From assembly GCA_949297215.1 (NCBI GenBank), contig CASFRV010000024.1, positions 1-40,561 on the forward strand: a stretch of 40,561 bases of DNA, read 5' to 3'. Below the pieces are notes generated by a model that saw only the letters and a program-made list of their open reading frames with translations, was not told the DNA's origin and searched no databases. Position 1 is the stretch's first letter, and every line of letters starts with the position of its first letter. Positions 18,401 through 25,848 of this stretch are shown piece after piece. The position numbers and the translations under genes were made by a program. Source of the DNA: an uncultured Bacteroidales bacterium. GTDB taxonomy: Bacteria; Bacteroidota; Bacteroidia; Bacteroidales; Bacteroidaceae.

Positions 18401-18589
18401 TTCATCGCCCTCGACCTTGACAACACCACGGGCATCGACGGCCTGACCGACGGCGCCGCCAACGCTCCCGTCGACGTTTACAGCATCGACGGCCGCCTGC
18501 TCCGCACAAACGTGGCACGCAGCGAGGCTGCCAACGGTCTGCCCGCCGGCATCTACGTCATCGGTGGCCAGAAGGTCGTTGTGAAGTAA
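15428..18589 (+). CDS. Large surface protein with four tandem adhesin-like domains and T9SS-type tail
   Basis: A 1053-residue exported protein, probably cell-surface attached or secreted. The ATG at 15428 gives the best signal peptide (MKKFYTLKLFLTVLFAAVFG); in-frame ATGs further upstream (for example 15380) would precede it. An N-terminal beta domain (about 25-165) is followed by four repeats of roughly 155 residues starting at residues 184, 354, 530 and 699. Each reads IFSETFA..G.FTIDN...YVW...MKAS...AESWLISPEIDL...DAVSVQVREQGGEWT...WPE...DLSAYAGKTIQIAFVYTS...AGTWEVKNV. This pattern fits the cleaved-adhesin / choice-of-anchor-J fold. Acidic Pro-Glu linkers (EPEPEPEPEP) separate the repeats. 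A last beta domain and a tail (VDVYSIDGRLL...LPAGIYVIGGQKVVVK) resemble T9SS sorting signals. No catalytic motif was seen; binding to host or matrix is inferred. Confidence 0.88.
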   Translation: MKKFYTLKLFLTVLFAAVFGTMSADVSSNFTDEKLTVSSGELGWTASIAAQQWDSQYDRGVQFGTSKSPVGTFTLTAGQSLTQVTSVSITASASGAGNTISVNVGGVEFTGDVTEIASGTQNANQVYTFTGPATDGVITITIDDNTKAVWVKSIAVACTESSVEGGGDTPDPEPEPEPEPEEGVIFSESFATSQGSFTIDDVNLPEGLSYVWKNDNNYGYMKASAFVSGTGYAAESWLISPEIDLTAQTGNVTLTFEQACNYFKGTLADAVSVQVREQGGEWTKLDVTGWPESDSWDFVNATADLSAYAGKTIQLAFVYTSTAEVAGTWELKNVTVRGGEGGTDPEPPVGEDDVTFFSETFADGQGDFTIDNVQEPASGGYVWSHDSSHGYMKASCFIGGQDLAAESWLISPAIDLTKATAATLSFSHCANFFDGAVADALSVQVREQGGEWTKLEVSQWPAGNTWDWVDATADLSAYVGKTVEIAFVYTSQDGDAGTWEVKNVSVAGKGEAGEQPDPEPEPEPEPEPGVIFSETFATGEGTFTIDNTTLPEELSYVWSNDDRYACMKASAYVNGTNYAAESWLVSPEIDLTAQTGTVTLTFEHATNFFKGTLADAVSVQVREKDGEWTALNVTGWPESDGWTFVDATADLSAYAGKTIQIAFVYTSTADVAGTWEVRNVVIRGEEGGDTPEPEPEPGVIFSETFATGEGTFTIDNTTLPEGLSYVWSNDDRYSCMKASAYVQGTNYAAESWLISPEIDLTAQTGTVTLTFEHATNFFKGTLADAVSVQVREKDGQWTTLNVTGWPETDSWTFVDASADLSAYAGKTIQIAFVYTSTADVAGTWEVRNVVVSGEEGGDEPIGPEPPVADVVFNFNANAWGLPVSDSSNPTQGNVTAPITQDGVTLTAEGGSTAPRMYLNFTTQLPQLRVYKGATVTLTAPEGKKFLSITWYDGNDKFSATADNGTWDDASYTWTGEATTVTFTIAGTSNTNFIALDLDNTTGIDGLTDGAANAPVDVYSIDGRLLRTNVARSEAANGLPAGIYVIGGQKVVVK
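15977..17988 (+). repeat. Four in-frame tandem domain repeats inside the surface-protein gene
   Basis: Units begin at 15977, 16487, 17015 and 17522, spaced 510, 528 and 507 bp. Units 3 and 4 are almost identical at the nucleotide level, including synonymous positions. Unit 2 is the most divergent. Recent duplication or gene conversion of 3 and 4 is implied, so the repeat number may vary between strains. Confidence 0.85.
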
Positions 18590-18637
18590 ACCCCATCCCC
18601 TCTCCCGCGCCGGGCACCCCGCCCGACGCCCCCAACC

Positions 18638-18672
18638 GCCCGCCCGGACCGCAAGGCCCGGGCGGGCTTTTT
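18638..18672 (+). terminator. Terminator of the large surface-protein gene
   Basis: A 10-bp G+C stem (GCCCGCCCGG at 18638-18647 with CCGGGCGGGC at 18658-18667) is followed by five T, about 50 bp after the stop. Confidence 0.8.
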
Positions 18673-18709
18673 CGTGCCCACAGCCTCCCCCGTAAAAGGG
18701 GGCCGCTCC

Positions 18710-19052
18710 CCTGTGCGCTATATGGCAAACAGTTAAAGCGGACACCCACCGAGCTCCGCCTTCCAGCGTTGTTTTTGTGCGTCCGTCCGGCCGACGCACC
18801 GATCCAAGGGATGTTTCGCCCGAAGCATCCCATGGATTTCAGTTTCCAAGGGATGGATTTCGCCATCCAAGGCCTGTTTCTGCATGAAAAATCGCTCCGA
18901 ATCGTGCCATATAGTGGCGAAAAAGCCCTTCCAACGGTGTTTTATGAAGGAGTGTCGCGCGGATGTATCTCATATTCAAGCGTTTCTATTTTTCGCGTAT
19001 TTGCGAGCAAGGGAGCAGTCGCGCGAAAATAATCGATTCTCCGTGTTAAAAA
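18710..19052. repeat. Zeta palindrome-rich element, copy A
   Basis: A ~343-bp element closely matching 39979-40320 in order and mostly in sequence. It opens with CCTGTGCGCTATATGGCAAA and GTTAAAGCGGAC. A palindrome around CGAAGCATCCCATGGAT follows, then a GGGATGG/CCATCC hairpin, GTGCCATATAGTGGCGAA, a TTCGCG...CGCGAA inverted pair, and CGATTCTCCGTGTTAAAA. The first palindrome here has mismatches relative to copy B. No credible ORF and no transposase. Confidence 0.8.
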
Positions 19053-19090
19053 CCCGGGCTGCGGACAAGGAGATGGGGCGTCTAGGCGCA

Positions 19091-20601
19091 GGAAAAAGCT
19101 ACCTTAGGAGGGACGCCATCCCGGCGTCCCACACCGCCCGGACGGGCTGATGCGGGGGAGGCATGCCGGGGGCGGAGCTACGCCTCGACCGTGGGTGGAC
19201 GCCAGGATGGCGTCCCTCCTATGGCAACTTCGCGTGCGGAAAGGAAACCGCGAGGCCGGCGACCCCATAGGGGTCGAACCATCTATAACCGCGGGTGAGC
19301 CATGGGCGAACCCGCGGACAGGACTCTCCCCATAATAGGACCCCATGGGGGTCCAACTTCCCGCTACCGCGGGTAAGCCGCAGACACACCCGCAGACAGC
19401 GCGGTGCTATCAGCCGCCAAGGCCCCGGGCCACGCATCCCCGTACCTGCACGACATCGGGATGAAGTTCGACCCCTATGGGGTCGGAGTTGTGTAGGCGC
19501 CTGTCCGCGGGTGCGCCTTCGGCTTACCCGCGGTTATAGAAAGTGCGACCCCTATGGGGTCGACAGCCGCGCGGCATGCACACTGACACCCGCCCGCTGG
19601 GGAAAAAGCTACCATAGGTGGGACGCCATCCTGGCGTCCCACACCGCCCGGACGGACACCGCAAGGAGGCATGCCGGGGGCGGAGCTACGCCTCGACCGT
19701 GGGTGGACGCCAGGATGGCGTCCCTCCTATGACAACTTCGCGCGCGGAAAGGAAACCGCGAGGCCGGCGACCCCATAGGGGTCGAACCATCTATAACCGC
19801 GGGTGAGCCATGGGCGAACCCGCGGACAGGACCCTCCCCATAATAGGACCCCATGGGGGTCCAACTTCCCGCTACCGCGGGTAAGCCGCAGACACACCCG
19901 CGGACAGCGCGGTGCAGTCACCGGCCAAGGCCCCGGGCTACGCATCCCCGTGCCGGCACGACATCGGGATGAAGTTCGACCCCTATGGGGTCGGAGTTGT
20001 GTAGGCGCCTGTCCGCGGGTGCGCCTTCGGCTTACCCGCGGTTATAGGAAGTACGACCTCTATGGGGTCGGCAGCCGCGCGGCATGCACACTGCCACCCG
20101 CCCGCTGGGGAAAAAGCTACCATAGGAGGGACGCCATCCTGGCGTCCCACACCGCCCAGACGGCCACCGCAAGGAGGCATGCCGGGGGCGGAGCTACGCC
20201 TCGACCGTGGGTGGACGCCAGGATGGCGTCCCTCCTATGACAACTTCGCGTGCGGAAAGGAAACCGCGAGGCCGGCGACCCCATAGGGGTCGAACTTTCT
20301 ATAACCGCGGGTGAGCCATGGGCGAACCCGCGGACAGGCCCCATCCCATAATGGGACCCCATGGGGGTCCAACTTCCCGTTACCGCGGGTAAGCCACAGG
20401 CTCACCCGCAGACAGCGCGGTGCTATCAGCCGCCAAGGCCCCGAGCCACGCATCCCCGTACCTGCACGACATCGGGATGAAGTTCGCCCCCCATGGGGTC
20501 GGAATAGTGTAGGAGCCTGTCCGCGGGTGCGCCTTCGGCTTACCCGCGGTTATCAATAGTGCAACCCCTATGGGGTCGGCAGCCGCGCGGCATGCACACT
20601 G
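19091..20601. repeat. Three tandem copies of a ~510-bp composite repeat unit
   Basis: Units begin at GGAAAAAGCT (19091, 19601, 20109), with periods of 510 and 508 bp. Each unit contains a gamma element: palindrome GGGACGCCA/TGGCGTCCC, core, and mirror palindrome (first unit 19110-19215). A short linker then leads into a full alpha-beta mosaic element (19261-19561, 19769-20069, 20277-20577) and a GCCGCGCGGCATGCACACTG tail. The copies are near-identical. Apparent ORFs on both strands only follow the repeat and carry no recognisable protein features. Confidence 0.9.
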
Positions 20602-20651
20602 TTCGCCGCACATTTGCCGCCACTCCCCGGGGTGCGAAAAGAAAAAATCCG

Positions 20652-20659
20652 TACTTTTG
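20652..20659 (+). promoter_or_regulatory. -7 box of the DUF2851-dprA operon
   Basis: TACTTTTG lies about 31 bp before the ATG at 20691, just downstream of the tandem repeat array. No -33 TTTG is seen at the usual spacing. Confidence 0.55.
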
Positions 20660-20690
20660 TTTCACGAACTATGGCCCGACGGCCTTTGCC

Positions 20691-21983
20691 ATGGAAAAAC
20701 TCCTTCACTACGTGTGGCTCCACAAGCTGTTTCCGCCCGGCGGTCTGACGACCGACGAGGGGGTGACGGTCGACGTGGTGGACCCGGGGCTGCCCAACGC
20801 CAACGCGGGCCCCGACTTTGCGGGGGCCAAGGTGCGCATCGGGCAGACGCTCTGGGCGGGCGACGTCGAGCTGCACCTGCGCTCGTCGGACTGGCACCGA
20901 CACGGACACGACACCGACGCGGCCTACAACCGCGTGGTGCTGCACGTGGCGGAACGCATCGACGCACCGGTGACGACGGCGGCGGGCGAGCGCGTGCCGC
21001 AGGTGGAGCTCGGCGTGCCCGCGGAGCTCCGCGCCCACTACGAGGCGCTGCTGGCGGCCGATGGCTTTCCGCCCTGCCGCAGCGTGCTGACGCACGTGGA
21101 GGGGGCGGCCGCGCGGGCCTGGCTGACGGCGCTGGGCGTCGAGCGCCTCGAAGAGAAGACGCAGCACGTCGACGACGTGCTGCGACGCACCGGGGGCGAC
21201 TGGGAACGCACGTTCTTCGTCGTTGTGGCCCGGGCTTTCGGCTTCGGCGTGAACGGCGCGGCCTTCGAGGAGTGGGCGCTGGGCATCGAGCCGTCGGCCG
21301 TGGGCAAGCACCGCGACAACGCCCGGCAGGTGGAGGCCTTCTTCCTGGGCCGCGCAGGCCTGCTCGACGCCGGGGCCGCAACGCCGGGCCGCGACGACGC
21401 CTACCGCCGGGGGCTGGCCGCCGAATATGCCTTTCTGCGCCATAAGTTCGGCCTGGAAACGATGGACGCGGCGCGCTGGAAGTTTCTGCGCCTGCGCCCC
21501 CAAAACTTTCCCCACGTGCGGCTGGCGCAGCTGGCCAACCTCTACCACCGCGGGCGCTGCACGCTTTCGGCCGTGCTCGAAGCGCCGCGGGCGGCCGACA
21601 TGAAGGGGCTGCTGGCGGCCCGCGCCACGGGCTACTGGGAGACCCACTACGTCTTTGGCCGCGAGAGCGCCGCGCGGGGCAAGGCGCTGAGCGAGGCCTC
21701 GCTCGACGGCCTCGTGGTGAACGCCGCGGCGCCCGTGCTCTTTGCCTACGGGCGGCGCCACGGCGACGAGCGGCGCTGCGAAAGGGCCATGGAATGGCTC
21801 GAACAGACGCGGCCCGAGCGCAACCACGTGGTGGAGGCCTGGGCCGCGGCGGGCCTCAGGGCGGGCAGCGCCGCCGAGAGCCAGGCCCTGCTCTGCCTGA
21901 CGCAGCGCTACTGCGAGCGCCACGACTGCCTGCGCTGCCGCTTCGGCACGGCCTGGCTGCGACGGGCCGGGGCAGGCACCTGA
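20691..21983 (+). CDS. DUF2851 family protein
   Basis: A 430-residue cytoplasmic protein of DUF2851, a family found mostly in Bacteroidetes and without known function. It begins with the typical MEKLLHYVWLHKLFP and contains the conserved NAGPDFAGAKVRIG...WAGDVELHLRSSDW segment (about 38-68), YNRVVLHV, and the later FLRLRPQNFPHVRLAQLANLY. The C-terminal part is Cys/His-rich (RYCERHDCLRCRFG), which might bind a metal. The GDVE-type pattern in the front half has suggested nuclease-like folds to me, but I cannot confirm this. The ATG at 20691 starts the conserved region and lies just behind the promoter. A thioesterase and dprA follow. Confidence 0.9.
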   Translation: MEKLLHYVWLHKLFPPGGLTTDEGVTVDVVDPGLPNANAGPDFAGAKVRIGQTLWAGDVELHLRSSDWHRHGHDTDAAYNRVVLHVAERIDAPVTTAAGERVPQVELGVPAELRAHYEALLAADGFPPCRSVLTHVEGAAARAWLTALGVERLEEKTQHVDDVLRRTGGDWERTFFVVVARAFGFGVNGAAFEEWALGIEPSAVGKHRDNARQVEAFFLGRAGLLDAGAATPGRDDAYRRGLAAEYAFLRHKFGLETMDAARWKFLRLRPQNFPHVRLAQLANLYHRGRCTLSAVLEAPRAADMKGLLAARATGYWETHYVFGRESAARGKALSEASLDGLVVNAAAPVLFAYGRRHGDERRCERAMEWLEQTRPERNHVVEAWAAAGLRAGSAAESQALLCLTQRYCERHDCLRCRFGTAWLRRAGAGT

Positions 21984-22037
21984 AAGGGCTCGCCCCACGG
22001 CCCTGCATCACCAAGCAACCAACACACAACAAACAAC

Positions 22038-22439
22038 ATGACCCGATACATCTTCGAACTGCCCATGAAGGTGCGCGACTACGAATGCGACCTGCAAGGC
22101 ATCGTGAACAACGCCAACTACCAGCACTACACGGAGCACACGCGCCACGAATTTCTACTGTCGGAAGGCATCAGTTTTGCCCGCCTGCACGAGCAGGGCA
22201 TCGACGCCGTCGTGGCACGCATGCAACTGGCCTTTAAGACGCCGCTGCGCAGCGGCGACCGCTTCGTGTCGCGCCTGGGGCTGCGCAAGGAGGGCATCAA
22301 GTACGTATTCGTGCAGGACATCTTCCGCCTGCCCGACGAACGGCCGGTGCTGCGCTCCACGGTGGAGACGGTGTGCCTCGTCGACGGGCGGCTGGCAGCC
22401 TGCAAGGAGCTGGACGAGGCCTTTGCCCAATATCTCTAA
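22038..22439 (+). CDS. Acyl-CoA thioesterase, 4-hydroxybenzoyl-CoA thioesterase (hot-dog) family
   Basis: A 133-residue single hot-dog-fold protein of the YbgC/FadM type, which hydrolyses acyl-CoA or acyl-ACP thioesters in the cytoplasm. The diagnostic motif DLQGIVNNANYQHY (residues 18-31) includes the catalytic Asp18 and the asparagines of the active-site loop. The length is typical. It lies 54 bp after DUF2851 and 10 bp before dprA, so the three are probably one operon. The acyl substrate is unknown. Confidence 0.92.
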   Translation: MTRYIFELPMKVRDYECDLQGIVNNANYQHYTEHTRHEFLLSEGISFARLHEQGIDAVVARMQLAFKTPLRSGDRFVSRLGLRKEGIKYVFVQDIFRLPDERPVLRSTVETVCLVDGRLAACKELDEAFAQYL

Positions 22440-22449
22440 GCACCGCGCC

Positions 22450-23556
22450 ATGGACGAAACGCTCTGTGCGCTGGCGCTGAGCCGCCTGCCGGGCATCGGG
22501 ACGGCCACGGCCCTGAAGCTCTACCGCGCGGCAGGGTCGGCCGCGGCCGTCTACGAGCGGCGCCACGCGCCCGAAACGCTCACGCCCGACGCCACGCCAC
22601 GCCTGCGCCGTGCGCTGGCGGCGTGGGACGAGGCGCTCGCTCATGCCGGGACGGAGCTGCGCCTGGCCGCCGAGAAAGGCATCGACGTGCTCACGCCCGC
22701 CGCAGCGGGCTGGCCGCGGCGGCTCGACGCCTGCCCCGACGCGCCCCTCGTGCTCTTCGGGCGGGGCACGGCCTGCCTCGACGCACCCCACGTGCTCACG
22801 GTGGTGGGCACGCGGCGCATCACGGAATATGGCAAACGGCTCTGCGCCGCGCTCTGCCGCGACTTGGCGCAGCTCGTGCCGGGCACGCTCATCGTGAGCG
22901 GACTGGCCTATGGTGTCGACATACACGCCCACCGCGCCGCACTCGACGCGGGTCTGCCCACGGTGGCCGTGCTGGCCCACGGGCTCGACCGCATCTACCC
23001 GCCGCTGCACCGCTCTACGGCCGTCGAAATGACGCGCCACGGCGCACTGCTCACCGAATATACCTTCGGAACGAACCCCGACAAGGGCAACTTCGTGCGC
23101 CGCAACCGCATCGTGGCGGGCATGAGCGACGCCACGCTCGTCGTGGAGAGCGCCAGCCACGGCGGGGCCCTCATCACGGCACGGCTGGCGCGCGAATATG
23201 GCCGCGACGTACTGGCCTTTCCGGGACGCACGACGGACGAATATTCCGCAGGGTGCAACGCCCTGATACGCAGCCACGGCGCCGCCATGGTGACGTCGGC
23301 CGCCGACGTGGCCGCGGCCCTGGGATGGCAGACGGCCGCGCCCGACAAGCCCGTACAGCGCGAACTCTTCCCCGCCCTGACGACGGAGGAGACGCGCCTG
23401 CGCGACCTGCTGCGCGGCACGGAGGGGAAACACACGGACCGCCTGGCCGTCGAAGCCAACCTGCCCGTCTACCGCCTGACCACCCTGCTCTTCGAACTGG
23501 AAATGAAAGGGCTGGTGAAAGCCCTGCCCGGCGGCAGGTACGTGTGGCTGGAATGA
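22450..23556 (+). CDS. dprA: DNA-processing protein DprA
   Basis: Binds incoming single-stranded DNA and loads RecA during natural transformation; widespread also in species not known to transform. The 368 residues show an N-terminal helix-hairpin-helix-like region (LSRLPGIGTATALKLY). The Rossmann-like core follows, with VVGTRRITEYG (about residues 118-128), SGLAYGVDIHAHRAAL, HGLDRIYPPLH, GTNPDKGNFVRRNRIVAGMSDATLVVESASHGGALITARLA and FPGRT. The C-terminal winged-helix (DML1-like) domain ends LPGGRYVWLE. All family landmarks are present. The ATG is 10 bp after the thioesterase stop; the frame open from 22177 overlaps that gene and is rejected. Confidence 0.96.
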   Translation: MDETLCALALSRLPGIGTATALKLYRAAGSAAAVYERRHAPETLTPDATPRLRRALAAWDEALAHAGTELRLAAEKGIDVLTPAAAGWPRRLDACPDAPLVLFGRGTACLDAPHVLTVVGTRRITEYGKRLCAALCRDLAQLVPGTLIVSGLAYGVDIHAHRAALDAGLPTVAVLAHGLDRIYPPLHRSTAVEMTRHGALLTEYTFGTNPDKGNFVRRNRIVAGMSDATLVVESASHGGALITARLAREYGRDVLAFPGRTTDEYSAGCNALIRSHGAAMVTSAADVAAALGWQTAAPDKPVQRELFPALTTEETRLRDLLRGTEGKHTDRLAVEANLPVYRLTTLLFELEMKGLVKALPGGRYVWLE

Positions 23557-23634
23557 GGGGAGCCGCATAAAAACACACATAGTCGGGCCGTTGGGCGATG
23601 TCCACCCGACCTAAAACCACACCGCAAGGCCGGC

Positions 23635-24103
23635 GACCCCATAGGGGTCGAACCTTCTATAACCGCGGGTGAGCCAAGGGCGAACCCGCGGACAGGCCCC
23701 ACCCTGTAATGGGACCCCATGGGGGTCCAAGACCCGCGAAGATACATCATGCCCAGCCGCAGGGAGTACCCACCACATTCCAAGGCCACACCGCGAGGCC
23801 GGCGACCCCATAGGGGTCGAACCTTCTATAACCGCGGGTGAGCCAAGGGCGAACCCGCGGACAGGCCCCACCTTGTAATGGGACCCCATGGGGGTCCAAC
23901 TTCCCACTACCGTGGGTAGGCCGCAGGCACTCCCGCGGAGCAGCGAGGTGCTATCAGCCGCCAAGGCCCCGGGCCACGCATCCCCGTACCTGCACGACGT
24001 CGGAGGGAAGTGCGACCCCCATGGGGTCGGAGTAGTGTAGGAGCCTGTCCGCGGGTGCGCTGCGCTTACCCGCGGTTATCAAAAGTGCGACCCCTATGGG
24101 GTC
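23635..24103. repeat. Alpha-beta mosaic element with a 169-bp internal duplication
   Basis: The first forward segment (GACCCCATAGGGGTC, hairpin, second palindrome) occurs at 23635 and again at 23804. A normal second half follows, ending in GACCCCTATGGGGTC at 24089-24103. Between the two is a short unique stretch (about 23731-23780). Confidence 0.8.
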
Positions 24104-24197
24104 GACAGCCACGCGGCATGCACACCGACCGCCACGCAGTAAGCAGGTACGCTCCGTCTGCACAGGAAGTCCGCCACGTAGAGACGCGATTCATCGC

Positions 24198-25521
24198 ACT
24201 GCTGTCCCAAATAATTTTTAACTTGTCGCCGATAGAAAAATAATGATTACAGAAGTATCATTTCGTTAAAATCAAAAAGTGTCGGTTCATAATACGACCT
24301 GAGCGCTTCCATCGGCTTGGCAGACCTTGCCAGGAGGTCTGCCATGTGCTCCTTCTCTGTAAGCGAAACACCCATCATATTGGAGAACTCATACAGGGAG
24401 CCCTCATAGCGCAAGGCGTCGGCGGCCAGGGCGAGCATGCAGAAGGAGATGAACGCCGTGTAGATCTGTATCATTACGGCATTGGCCGAGGTGCCATAGA
24501 ACGCCGTGACACGCAGGTGTTGCTTTATCCACTTGAAAAACAATTCGATCTGCCACCTGTACTTGTACAGCAGTGCTATCGTGGCAGGGTCGAGTGCAAA
24601 GTTGTTGGTCACGAAACACAGCACGCGGTTCTTCTCGGAACTGTAATATCTGACAAGGCGCAGCTTCCCGGCGAAGCCCCTGCACGCCCATCCTCAACCT
24701 CGTAGAGCACGCCGCGCTTGAGCCGTGTCACGAAATACGCACCGCGTGAAGCGATGCAGGAGAGCCCTTTCGTCTTGAAGTACATCTTGTCGAGTATGTA
24801 AAAGCATCCTTTCTCATAGGGATAGTCTTCCATGAACGTCTGGTCCCTCTCCTCGTGCCCTGTTATCAGACACATCCGCGGAACACCTCTCAGCAGGTCG
24901 TACATGGTGTGCAGCTTGACTCCGCCCGTCCCCTCCTGCGGCACCGATCACTGAAACTTGCGCAAGTCCAGCACCACCGTACTTGAATCAATGGCAAAGA
25001 AGCCATTGATGCCGAACACATTTCCGATCATTTGTAACGTCTTGTCTTTCATCGACAAGGAAGCGCCTCGCCGCATCATTTCCTGTGCGAACTCTCTGTA
25101 CAGGGCAACCTCCCGCCCGGCGTTGGCGTGTGCGATGTTGTTGCGGCTGACGCTCCGCCCGATCCCCATACGGTACAGTTTGTCGGCATGTACGCGAAGC
25201 GACGACTCTATGTCGCGCAGGCTGCGCCGCGAGGTGAGCTGCGCTCAGAGCATGACGAGCAGGTGGTTCCAGCAGCTATAGTTCTTCACTCCTGCGTTAC
25301 CGTTGTATTTCCCGACCAGGCGGTCGAATACATCTTTGGGCAGGAACGCGGTCAATTGGGTGAAAATGTAGGGCGTTTGTGTCATCTGGTGTCATTTTAA
25401 TATTTGCCCAAAGATAGGGAGTCAGTCCCGTTCCAAAATGTACCGCGCACCAAATCACCGTTTATCGCACTGATTCTATGCGATTTAGACGAAAAAGTTA
25501 ATGATTATTTGGGACAGTAGT
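24198..25521 (-). mobile_element. IS4-family-like insertion sequence, 1324 bp
   Basis: The ends are near-perfect inverted repeats: ACTGCTGTCCCAAATAAT on the left and, read inward from the right, ACTACTGTCCCAAATAAT. A 12-bp direct repeat GCGATTCATCGC flanks both sides (24186-24197 and 25522-25533), consistent with the 10-12 bp target duplications of IS4-family elements. The target is the centre of a delta palindrome. One transposase gene on the - strand fills the element and is inactivated. Confidence 0.88.
24247..25385 (-). pseudogene. Degraded IS4-family (DUF4372-type) transposase
   Basis: Reading from ATG at 25385, the frame gives MTQTPYIFTQLTAFLPKDVF and DRLVGKYNGNAG..., the usual start of DUF4372-containing IS4 transposases. 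It then meets TGA near 25246, where VML[stop]AQLTSRRSL expects Trp. A second TGA follows near 24954 after DLRKFQ, also at a probable Trp position. Between them is the DDE-type IDSSTVVLDLRKF segment. After EVEDGRAGA the frame shifts near 24680 and resumes with VLCFVTNNF...YKYRWQIELFFKWIKQHLRV, the YREK-like region of IS4 enzymes, ending at 24247. Two nonsense changes and one frameshift make it non-functional in cis. Neighbouring genes use TGA as an ordinary stop, so recoding is not an explanation. Confidence 0.85.
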
Positions 25522-25729
25522 GCGATTCATCGCGTCTCTCACCGCCCGGAAGGGCCAACGCAGAGGAAGAATGTCGTAGCGGGGCTGCGCCCCGAGCGGG
25601 TGAGACGCGATAAATCGCGTCTCTACGCAGGCAACACCCAACTTCGCGGCAGCACGCCCGCACACGCGACGCGGGACCGCGCTTCCCTATGCGTTGCTTT
25701 GCGACTTTTTTAAAAATCCACCCCATTTC

Positions 25730-25761
25730 TTGTCTCCATTTTGGCAAATTCCGTATTTTTG
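25730..25761 (+). promoter_or_regulatory. Promoter of the 25849 surface-protein gene
   Basis: TTG at 25730-25732, 21-bp gap, TATTTTTG at 25754-25761; leader of about 80 nt. Confidence 0.6.
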
Positions 25762-25848
25762 CAGGGAGGTCAGTCCGAAACTTTGCGCCGTGCGACACGG
25801 GCGGGGGCGGGCGACCCAGAACGTTGAACCTTATAAAAAAGACAGGTT

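Larger units (their letters stand above)
24166..25630. repeat. Delta element interrupted by the IS insertion
   Basis: The left part (24166-24197, TCCGCCACGTA plus most of the delta palindrome) and right part (25522-25630, core and mirror palindrome at 25602-25623) join into one complete delta element like that at 14397-14530. This holds once the IS (24198-25521) and one copy of the 12-bp target duplication are removed. Confidence 0.8.

Noticed and set aside
15251-18799. An 1182-residue open frame on the - strand
   Set aside because: It is the antisense shadow of the repeat-containing surface-protein gene and runs through its terminator and into a zeta element; no signal peptide, motif or promoter supports it.
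19091-20601. Recurrent ~60-145-residue ORFs in the tandem repeat array, on both strands
   Set aside because: Their similarity to one another comes only from the underlying repeat. They encode the palindromes in several frames, lack start-site context and resemble no protein.
24247-25385. UGA read as tryptophan in the transposase
   Set aside because: Neighbouring genes terminate with TGA and use TGG for Trp; a frameshift is also present, so decay is simpler.
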